DNA from: an uncultured Eubacteriales bacterium
GTDB lineage: Bacteria; Bacillota; Clostridia; Lachnospirales; Anaerotignaceae
DNA: 16,625 bases
Assembly: GCA_934552695.1 (NCBI GenBank)
Contig: CAKTER010000017.1
Coordinates: 1 to 16,625 of the forward strand
Direction: 5' to 3'
Shown: one piece after another, positions 1 to 5,677 of the stretch
How positions within the stretch are numbered: the stretch's first letter is position 1
Layout: every line of letters starts with the position of its first letter
Position numbers and translations under genes: made by a program
Notes under the pieces: generated by a model
What the model was told of the DNA's origin: nothing
What the model saw: the letters and a program-made list of their open reading frames with translations, nothing else
Database searches by the model: none

Positions 1-52
1 CAACGGCTCTCCCAAGGAATACGAGATTATTGAAGATAGAGGAGGAATATCT

Positions 53-232
53 ATGAGTAAGCATTTCTTCGACTATGACGACGGCGATTTTGCGTATACC
101 GTTTCCGATAATATGGCAATGGGCTCCGACGGTAATATGCTGATGCGCATGGGCGATAACATGGCTATGGATATGGACAGCGGCGAACTTCACATTATCT
201 CGTCATGGGAAGATGAAAACGAGGACGATTAA
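53..232 (+). CDS. Small Met/Asp-rich hypothetical protein (59 aa)
   Basis: I do not recognise a function. The ATG at 53 is preceded by AGGAGG (40-45) with a 7-base gap, an excellent ribosome site, and the frame closes with TAA at 230-232. The 59-residue product has 9 methionines and 16 Asp/Glu. Residues 19-43 show an imperfect internal repeat: two DN-M-A-M segments (19-23 and 35-39) flank a G-N-M-L-M-R-M segment, giving alternating M-x-M spacing like a beta strand with one Met face. The C-terminus is acidic (EDENEDD). There is no signal peptide or membrane segment. The same frame is open back to base 2, so a longer protein entering from outside the window cannot be excluded; another frame ends at 54-56 with an ATGA overlap, as a preceding operon gene would. 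Base composition is lower in GC than the genes downstream. Confidence 0.6.
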   Translation: MSKHFFDYDDGDFAYTVSDNMAMGSDGNMLMRMGDNMAMDMDSGELHIISSWEDENEDD

Positions 233-259
233 AAAGGAAAATCATTGTAAATGAGCATT

Positions 260-302
260 GCAGCCCCACACCTCATTCTAAAGGTGCGGGGCTGCGGTTT
301 TG
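260..302 (+). terminator. Rho-independent terminator after the small gene
   Basis: The arms 260-273 and 282-295 form a 13-base-pair stem with one A-C mismatch (268/287) and an 8-base loop. TTTT follows at 298-301. It sits 28 bases past the stop of the small Met/Asp-rich gene, separating that gene from the promoter at 321. Confidence 0.75.
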
Positions 303-320
303 ATTCTGCGAAAATGGCCG

Positions 321-349
321 TTGACTTTTTAAAAAGCGAATCGTATAAT
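321..349 (+). promoter_or_regulatory. Consensus sigma-A-type promoter of the MATE leader
   Basis: The -35 box TTGACT (321-326) and the -10 box TATAAT (344-349) are separated by exactly 17 bases. Transcription would start near 355-357, which is the base of the first leader hairpin, so the RNA would begin almost directly in structure. Nothing but the two hairpins lies between it and the MATE gene. Confidence 0.8.
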
Positions 350-355
350 ATCAAG

Positions 356-411
356 AAGAAACGAGTAGCAATGACTGCGTAAATCCAGTTTTGCAGCTCG
401 TTTCTTTTTTT
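356..411 (+). ncRNA. Leader hairpin 1, terminator-like, with UCCAG loop
   Basis: The outer stem is 10 perfect base pairs, 356-365 with 397-406. A 9-base bulge (366-374) holds an AUG. A 4-pair inner stem follows (375-378 with 393-396), then AAA/TTT (381-383 with 389-391) closing the 5-base loop TCCAG (384-388). A run of T (405-411) follows at once, so the structure should act as an intrinsic terminator. With the start site predicted at about 356, it could release an RNA of roughly 55 bases or work as an attenuator for the MATE gene downstream. The structure was deduced by eye and no energy was calculated. Confidence 0.65.
371..382 (+). other. Possible 3-codon upstream ORF (M-T-A-stop)
   Basis: ATG ACT GCG TAA lies inside the first leader hairpin, with its start codon in the unpaired bulge. 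No good ribosome site precedes it, only purine-rich sequence about 355-365. A ribosome sitting here would cover the left arm of hairpin 1 and block terminator formation, which is the logic of ribosome-mediated attenuation. This is speculative: a 12-base frame can occur by chance. Confidence 0.25.
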
Positions 412-417
412 GCAGAG

Positions 418-470
418 AAGTGTGCAGCCTTTTGGCGTAAGTCCAGCTTACGACGGGCGCACACTTTTTT
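418..470 (+). ncRNA. Leader hairpin 2, terminator-like, with the same UCCAG loop
   Basis: The outer stem is 418-425 with 459-466, extended by 427-429 with 456-458 past a single bulged A426. An internal loop (430-435 and 453-455) separates it from a perfect 6-pair upper stem (436-441 with 447-452) that closes the loop TCCAG (442-446). T residues at 465-470 follow. It shares with hairpin 1 the segment GCGTAARTCCAG at the apex and the overall plan of long basal stem, unpaired region, short upper stem and U-tract, while the basal stems differ in sequence. That pattern suggests a duplicated or conserved RNA element rather than two unrelated terminators. Confidence 0.6.
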
Positions 471-582
471 CTATGGGAGCTTTCCACAGGGAAGGAAACC
501 AAAGGCCCGTCTCTATGGAAACAAGGAGAAGGGCTCTGAAAAAAATGGGATGGATTCCTGAGCGGAAAAAGAGGAGGAAAAC
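471..582 (+). other. Rest of the MATE 5' untranslated leader
   Basis: Together with the features above this completes the account of the gene-free stretch 233-582. It contains the MATE ribosome site AGGAGG (572-577, 5 bases before the ATG at 583). A frame open from ATG 473 to a TGA at 584-586 overlaps the MATE start as ATGA, but it lacks a ribosome site of its own. No further strong hairpin is seen. Confidence 0.5.
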
Positions 583-1860
583 ATGACGGAAGGAAATCGG
601 ATGAAAGAAATGCCGGTCAAACGGCTCCTGTTACGGATGGGCGGGCCCATGATTTTGTCGATGGCCTTGCAGGCGGTCTACAACATTGTGGATAGCGCCT
701 TTGTGGGAAACATGAAAGTGGGGAGCGAGGCGGCGCTGAACGCACTGACCCTGGCCTTTCCGGTGCAAATGCTGATGGTGGCCTTTGGCATTGGCACCGG
801 CGTGGGAACCAACGCCCTGCTGGCCCGGACGCTGGGGCAGGGAAACCGGGACGAGGCAGCCCGGGTAGCCGGGAATAGCCTGTTTATGGGGGCGGTCATC
901 TACGTTGTTTGTCTGCTGTTTGGGCTTTTTGGTGCACAGGCCTATATGGCAAGCCAAACGGCGGATGCGGAGGTGCTGGCGATGGGTGTGGATTATGTCC
1001 GCATTTGCTGCGTGGCCTCCTTCGGCATTTTGTATTTTTCGTTGTTTGAAAAGCTATTGCAGGCCACTGGCCGCTCTGCGGATTCCACCATCGGACAGGT
1101 GGTGGGGGCGGTGGTCAACATCATTTTGGACCCCATTATGATTTATGGGTTGGGGCCTTGCCCCGAGATGGGAGTACGAGGGGCCGCCTATGCGACAGTC
1201 ATAGGACAGATTGCTTCGGCGGCCTTGCTATGGTACTTCCACAAAAAGCACAACCGGGAGTTTGCCCAAGGGCTGGCCTTTTGCAAGCCCAATACCCGTA
1301 TCCTCCGGCGAATCTATGCCATTGGATTCCCGGCCATTTTGGCCCAGGCGTTGATGTCCATGATGGTGTACGCCATGAACCTGATTTTAAAGTTCGATCC
1401 GGCGGCGCAAACGGCCTATGGCCTGTATTACAAGGTTCAGCAGTTCGTACTGTTTATGGCCTTTGGCCTACGGGACGCCATTACGCCCGTTGTGGCCTTT
1501 TCCTTTGGTATGGGCAACCGGAAGCGGGTAGAGGCCGGGATACGGTACGGGCTGCTGTATACGACGGCCTTGATGGCGCTGGGGCTGGCGTTAACGGAAA
1601 TCTTCCCCGGCGCCTTTGCCGACCTCTTTAACGCCGGGGCTTCTCGGAATTATTTTATCGGGGCTATGCGAATTATTTCCCTCAGCTTCGTGTTCGCCGG
1701 GTGGAACGTGGCGCTTCAAGGGATTTACCAGGCGTTGGAAGGCGGGGTGGAATCGCTGGTGGTTTCATTGCTACGGCAGTTGATTGTAATCTTGCCGTTG
1801 GCCGGGGCGTTTTCCTGGTTGGTACGGCCGGGGCTGGTTAAAGCGTATCCGGAAAAATAA
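583..1860 (+). CDS. MATE-family efflux transporter, C-terminally altered
   Basis: This is a multidrug and toxin extrusion (MATE) family membrane protein, expected to export drugs or other organic compounds by sodium or proton antiport; the substrate is not predictable. It opens with the family's typical start ([12 protein letters not shown], then [11 protein letters not shown]), keeps the [12 protein letters not shown] region near residues 70-83 and shows two similar halves. About eleven hydrophobic segments are visible, the last ending near residue 413. At 425 aa it is shorter than the usual 440-460, and the expected twelfth helix is absent: after G417 the protein ends in LVKAYPEK. A plausible authentic MATE tail ([14 protein letters not shown]) reads in the +1 frame at 1835-1876, pointing to an out-of-frame deletion. 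The start at 583 is set by AGGAGG. The gene sits alone behind the two-hairpin leader, which probably controls it. Confidence 0.88.
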   Translation: MTEGNRMKEMPVKRLLLRMGGPMILSMALQAVYNIVDSAFVGNMKVGSEAALNALTLAFPVQMLMVAFGIGTGVGTNALLARTLGQGNRDEAARVAGNSLFMGAVIYVVCLLFGLFGAQAYMASQTADAEVLAMGVDYVRICCVASFGILYFSLFEKLLQATGRSADSTIGQVVGAVVNIILDPIMIYGLGPCPEMGVRGAAYATVIGQIASAALLWYFHKKHNREFAQGLAFCKPNTRILRRIYAIGFPAILAQALMSMMVYAMNLILKFDPAAQTAYGLYYKVQQFVLFMAFGLRDAITPVVAFSFGMGNRKRVEAGIRYGLLYTTALMALGLALTEIFPGAFADLFNAGASRNYFIGAMRIISLSFVFAGWNVALQGIYQALEGGVESLVVSLLRQLIVILPLAGAFSWLVRPGLVKAYPEK

Positions 1861-1881
1861 GGTGGAGAGGCTGGGCTAAGA

Positions 1882-1910
1882 TTTACTTTTGGGTCGAAAA
1901 ATGTTATACT
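1882..1910 (+). promoter_or_regulatory. Promoter of the SLH surface-protein gene
   Basis: The -35 box TTTACT (1882-1887) and -10 box TATACT (1905-1910) are 17 bases apart, with an extended -10 TG at 1902-1903. Transcription would start near 1917, leaving a 5' leader of about 60 bases. Confidence 0.7.
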
Positions 1911-1979
1911 AAAAGCGTCGGAATATCAAATTTCAGTCAAATGGGAAACGTGAGAAAAGCGCAAAAAGGAGAGGGTAAA

Positions 1980-3581
1980 ATGAAACATTTCTGGAAGCGC
2001 CGGATGGCGCCGGTGGGGTTGGCCGCCCTGCTGCTGGGAACTCCGGCCTTAACGGCGCTGACGCCGGTCACGGCGCTGGCAGACCAGGCCACCATCCCGG
2101 AGCTGAATTTGTGGAGCGCTGCTGCCGGGGATCTGGCGACAGACGGGTACCACTGGGATAGCGCTACCGGTGTTTTGCAGCTGAAGGACATCCAGATCCA
2201 GGGGGATATTATCCTACCGAATCAGGAGATCACCATCCAGGTGGAAGGCTTTGTGCAGGTGAAGGTCTCGATTTACCGGGCCGATTCGGCTGCAAATCAG
2301 TCGGTTTCCATCGTTGGAGTGGGGGATAACGCCCAGTTGACGGTGGAAACTGCGATCCGTCTGTCCGGAAACCTGACCGTGCAGGACCTGAACATGACCC
2401 TTTTTGGCCCGATCAGCAATGGCAATGGGGGAATGACCGATGTGCTAAAGCTGGAAAACAGCCGGGTAACGACCCGGAGTCTGTCCTGGATGCCCGATGG
2501 CGGTATCGTTGTGACCAATTCCGAGCTGACGGTTGAGTCCGGCGGGCTTAATTACCTTTGGACCGAAACGCTGTCGATGGACGAGGATTCGGTCATCCGG
2601 TCGGATGTACCGCTGAAAAACTACGGGAAGAACGAGCAGGGCCTAGACGGTATTGTGGCCTATCTGCCGGCCGGGTACAGCGTGGCAAAGAAGGCGGAGT
2701 ATGAAGGGGCGACCGACAAGCCCATGACCATTGTGGACAAAGAGGGGAACATGGCTCAAAGCTTTGTGCTGCAAAAGCAGAGCGGCAGCACCCCCACCGG
2801 CGATAGTAGCGACGGCAGCGTGGCCGGCTACACCCTGACCTTTGAGACCAACGGCGGCAGCGCCATTCCCCGGATGACGGTAGCCGACGGGGTCTCGGTG
2901 GATCTGAGCAAGTATGTCCCCACCCGGGAGGGCTATGTGTTTACCGGTTGGTATCGGGATGCGGAGCTTAGCAAAAAGCTGGAAAAGCTGACCATGGACC
3001 GCACCCTGACCATTTATGCGGGCTGGACGGAGGAGACGGCGCCCATTCACTTTGCCGACGTGGCGGAGGACGCCTATTATGCCGCAGCCGTGTACTGGGC
3101 GGCGGAGAACGGCGTAGCCAGCGGCGTGGCCGAGGGCCAGTTTGGGCCGGAGCAGCCTTGTACCCGGGCGCAGATTGTGACCCTGCTGTGGAACGCTGCC
3201 GGAGCGCCGGAGCCGGAAACCACAGAAACCCCCTTTACCGACGTGGCCGCCGATGCCTACTATGCCAAGGCTGTGCGGTGGGCCTTGGAAAAGGGGATTA
3301 CGGCGGGCCTGACTGCGACGGAGTTTAAACCGGAGGAGCCCTGCACCCGGGCGCAGGCCGTAACGTTTTTGTATCGGAACGCCGGGATGCCGGAAGTAAC
3401 CGGGACAGCGGACTTTGCCGATGTGGATGCCAATGCCTATTATGCCAAAGCCGTGGCTTGGGCCGTGGAGCAGGGGATTACCAGCGGGATGGGCAACGGG
3501 ATGTTTGGGGCCGAGGCTACCTGCACCCGGGGCCAGATTGTGACCTTCCTGTATAACGCCGCCCCCAAAGCCGCAGAATGA
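1980..3581 (+). CDS. Secreted SLH-domain surface protein with InlB-type repeat
   Basis: The 533-residue product is exported and probably held on the cell wall. It has a Sec signal peptide (basic MKHFWKRR, hydrophobic core, likely cleavage after A-L-A at residue 34). Residues ~36-275 are an unrecognised, beta-rich region with recurring L-x-V/L-x-x-S/N strands, possibly solenoid-like. Residues ~284-350 match the Listeria-Bacteroides/InlB B-type repeat (Flg_new), with YTLTFETNGG, GYVFTGWYRD and a closing W. Three SLH domains follow, about 357-410, 418-472 and 478-533, each with F-x-D-V, Y-Y-A-x-A-V-x-W-A and a CTR-(A/G)-Q motif. SLH domains bind pyruvylated secondary cell-wall polymer. The start at 1980 is chosen over the in-frame ATG at 1941 because AGGAG (1967-1971) lies 8 bases before it and the signal peptide then begins correctly. 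Its ligand or enzymatic role, if any, is unknown. Confidence 0.88.
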   Translation: MKHFWKRRMAPVGLAALLLGTPALTALTPVTALADQATIPELNLWSAAAGDLATDGYHWDSATGVLQLKDIQIQGDIILPNQEITIQVEGFVQVKVSIYRADSAANQSVSIVGVGDNAQLTVETAIRLSGNLTVQDLNMTLFGPISNGNGGMTDVLKLENSRVTTRSLSWMPDGGIVVTNSELTVESGGLNYLWTETLSMDEDSVIRSDVPLKNYGKNEQGLDGIVAYLPAGYSVAKKAEYEGATDKPMTIVDKEGNMAQSFVLQKQSGSTPTGDSSDGSVAGYTLTFETNGGSAIPRMTVADGVSVDLSKYVPTREGYVFTGWYRDAELSKKLEKLTMDRTLTIYAGWTEETAPIHFADVAEDAYYAAAVYWAAENGVASGVAEGQFGPEQPCTRAQIVTLLWNAAGAPEPETTETPFTDVAADAYYAKAVRWALEKGITAGLTATEFKPEEPCTRAQAVTFLYRNAGMPEVTGTADFADVDANAYYAKAVAWAVEQGITSGMGNGMFGAEATCTRGQIVTFLYNAAPKAAE

Positions 3582-3618
3582 GCGAAGGCGCAGGAACGAC
3601 ATAAAATAGAGTAGGATA

Positions 3619-3667
3619 GAAAACGCTTCGTTTTTGGCCCGGGCGGGTCGAAAGACGGGGCGTTTTT
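3619..3667 (+). terminator. Probable terminator after the SLH gene
   Basis: The arms AAACGC (3621-3626) and GCGTTT (3660-3665) can pair around a GC-rich interior that includes GTC-GAAA-GAC (3647-3656), followed by a T-run (3663-3667). The interior pairing is imperfect, so this is weaker than the other terminators here. Confidence 0.45.
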
Positions 3668-3707
3668 GTTTGGGCGGGGGATTTTTCGTGCGTTTATACC
3701 CATTTTA

Positions 3708-3716
3708 TGATATAAT
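3708..3716 (+). promoter_or_regulatory. Extended -10 promoter for the restriction operon
   Basis: A perfect TATAAT (3711-3716) is preceded by the extended -10 TGA (3708-3710) in an AT-rich patch. No good -35 box stands 17 bases upstream, which extended -10 promoters can tolerate. The start site would be near 3723, about 50 bases before mod. Confidence 0.6.
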
Positions 3717-3772
3717 TTTTTATTAAGGAACGGAAGAACAACTGCCGGAATCGGAAGAAAGAGAGAAGCGCT

Positions 3773-5677
3773 ATGGGGAATGTGTCGCAGCAAAAACGCC
3801 GGGCCATGCTGGAGATTTTGGCTCACTGGGAGGCCGCGTTGACCGATGACGAGGCCCGGGGGAAGCTGAGAGAGATTGCCGGGGCCCTGGACTGCAAAAA
3901 GTTTGGGCTGGTATGGGAGGAGCATCGGGAGCGGGCCGATGAAGAACTGGAGCAGGGAATCCCCGTGTTTCAGCCGGTACCGGAGCGGGAGCTGGTTCGG
4001 GAGCCGGGCGGCCCCTGTCATTTTTTGTTGGAGGGCGATAACCTGCACAGCTTGAGCCTGCTGCAAAAAACCCATCGGGAACGGGTTGACCTCATTTATA
4101 TCGACCCCCCCTACAACCGGGGGAAGGACGACTTTGTGTACGATGATAATTATGTGGAGGCCGAGGACAGCTTCCGGCATTCCAAATGGCTTTCGTTTAT
4201 GGAAAAGCGGCTGCGGCTGGCCTACGACCTGTTGGCGGCCGACGGGATTTTGTTTATGTCCATCGACGACAAGGAGCAGGCGCCGCTGAAGCTGCTGGCC
4301 GATGAGATTTTTGGGGAGCAAAATTTTGTGATTACCCTGCCCCGGGTGACCAAAAGAAGCGGAAAAACCACCGGCTCGTTTTCCAAAAACCACGACTATG
4401 TGCTGGTCTATACCAAAGGGAACGGGGCCGTGTTTGCTATGGAGGAGCACACCGACCCGGAGTTTCGGTATGAGGACGAGTATGTGGCCCAGCGGGGAAG
4501 GTATAAGCTAAACCAAACCCTGGATTACGACAGCCTTTCGTACAGCGCCAGCTTGGATTATCCGCTGGAGCTGGAGGGAGAGACTTTTTACCCCGGTTCC
4601 GATGCGGAAAAGTATCGGGAGCGGCAGGCCGGGCGCCACAAGCGGGCGGACTGGGCTTGGCGCTGGGGCCGGGAGCTGGTGGACTTTGGCTACCGCAATG
4701 GTTTTATTGTGATTCGGCGGCGGGCTGACGGCAGCGCCCGGATTTATACCAAAACCTATTTAAACGCCAAAATCGAAAAAAATAAGCAGACCGGGGCTTA
4801 CGAGGTGGTGCAGGTCAAACGCACCAAGGCCCTCAGCTCCCTGGGGTTGACGGAAAACCGGTTTTCCAACGATAATGCCAAAAAGGACTTGGCGGCCTTT
4901 GGCTTGGCGGATTCGTTTGATTATTCGAAGCCGGTGGAGCTGGTGCGGCAGCTGTTGCGGTGCCACGGGAACAAAAATGCCGTGGTACTGGACTTTTTTG
5001 CCGGGTCGGGCACCACGGCCCAGGCGGTGCTGGAGCAAAACGCCGCCGATGGGGGCCACCGCACCTTTTTGCTGGCTACCAACAACCAAAATGGGATTTG
5101 CGAACATGTGACCTATGCCCGGGTGCAGGCCCTGCTGGGGGCCCAGCCCTTTGCCGAAACGGTGGAGGAGGTGCTGTGGGAGCGGCCGGTGACCCTGGCG
5201 CTTTTCAAAAATGCGACCGAAACGCTGGCCGAGCTGGAGGAGGTCAAGCAGCTTCGGAAAGGGGAGTTTGACAGCCTAAAAACCGAGGTGCGGGAGGGGA
5301 GCCTGACCCTGCTGGGCCGGAACAAGCTGGTCCGGACCGGTTTCCCCGGAAATGTATTGTACTACCGGGTGGGCTTTGTGCCCCGGGGCGCCGAGGAGGG
5401 CGCCGAGACGGCGCTTTTCGCCCACACCCTGCCGCTGATTTGGCTGGAGCAGGGGCGGAAAACCGGGGCCGAAACGGTACTTCTGGCTTCCGACGAGGAG
5501 GCCGACGCCTTTTTTGCCGACCCGGAACGGGTGGCGGCTTGCCGGGCGCTGTATGTGTCGGCCCGGGTGCTTTTGACGGCGAAGCAGGAGGAAACGTTGG
5601 AGCAAACCGGGCTACCGGTGTTTGCCGTGCCCGACCGGTATTTTGAAGCGGAGCTACGCAAGGAGGGGGAACGATGA
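3773..5677 (+). CDS. mod: Type III restriction-modification DNA methyltransferase (Mod)
   Basis: Mod recognises the target sequence and transfers a methyl group from S-adenosylmethionine to N6 of adenine on one strand; it also supplies specificity to the Res nuclease. The 634-residue length fits Mod proteins. The catalytic motif DPPYN is at residues 111-115 and the AdoMet-binding motif DFFAGSGTT at 407-415, the order (IV before I) of beta-class N6-adenine methyltransferases. The stretch KNHDYVLVYTK, typical of Mod, follows the catalytic region, and residues ~210-380 between the motifs should hold the target-recognition domain. The ribosome site is only a weak purine run (GAGAGAAG). The stop overlaps the res start by 4 bases (ATGA), implying coupled translation. 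No simple-sequence repeat tract of the kind that phase-varies some mod genes was seen. The recognition sequence cannot be predicted. Confidence 0.93.
   Translation: MGNVSQQKRRAMLEILAHWEAALTDDEARGKLREIAGALDCKKFGLVWEEHRERADEELEQGIPVFQPVPERELVREPGGPCHFLLEGDNLHSLSLLQKTHRERVDLIYIDPPYNRGKDDFVYDDNYVEAEDSFRHSKWLSFMEKRLRLAYDLLAADGILFMSIDDKEQAPLKLLADEIFGEQNFVITLPRVTKRSGKTTGSFSKNHDYVLVYTKGNGAVFAMEEHTDPEFRYEDEYVAQRGRYKLNQTLDYDSLSYSASLDYPLELEGETFYPGSDAEKYRERQAGRHKRADWAWRWGRELVDFGYRNGFIVIRRRADGSARIYTKTYLNAKIEKNKQTGAYEVVQVKRTKALSSLGLTENRFSNDNAKKDLAAFGLADSFDYSKPVELVRQLLRCHGNKNAVVLDFFAGSGTTAQAVLEQNAADGGHRTFLLATNNQNGICEHVTYARVQALLGAQPFAETVEEVLWERPVTLALFKNATETLAELEEVKQLRKGEFDSLKTEVREGSLTLLGRNKLVRTGFPGNVLYYRVGFVPRGAEEGAETALFAHTLPLIWLEQGRKTGAETVLLASDEEADAFFADPERVAACRALYVSARVLLTAKQEETLEQTGLPVFAVPDRYFEAELRKEGER

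Noticed and set aside
2..56. End of a larger gene entering from outside the window
   Set aside because: Two of three frames could be coding (one continues into the small gene, one ends at the TGA at 54-56), but under 55 bases is too little to decide.
431..466. Resemblance of the second leader hairpin to the 16S rRNA segment around TTAAGTCCCGCAACGAGCGCA
   Set aside because: The similarity is short and gapped, and the surrounding bases form their own hairpin with a U-tract; there is no wider rRNA match.
356..470. Guanidine-II (mini-ykkC) riboswitch, which is also a pair of small hairpins before efflux genes
   Set aside because: That family carries ACGR loops; both loops here are TCCAG.
473..586. 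37-codon basic frame ending in an ATGA overlap with the MATE start, as a coupled leader peptide
   Set aside because: No ribosome site precedes any of its ATG codons (473, 515, 545) at a useful distance, and the basic tail simply reads through the purine-rich ribosome site of the MATE gene.
2643..3602. Long open frame (319 codons) on the minus strand under the SLH gene
   Set aside because: It lies antisense to a clear gene with signal peptide and SLH domains. Its length follows from the GC-rich codon use of the real gene, which rarely makes antisense stops, and its product has no recognisable domain.
3440..4450. 336-codon minus-strand open frame spanning the SLH-mod junction
   Set aside because: It crosses two plus-strand genes and their intergenic terminator and promoter, and its product is a low-complexity Pro/Leu/His-rich shadow.
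3773..5677. Phase-variable repeat tract in mod
   Set aside because: No tetranucleotide or other simple repeat run and no long homopolymer able to shift the frame were found; the frame is intact.
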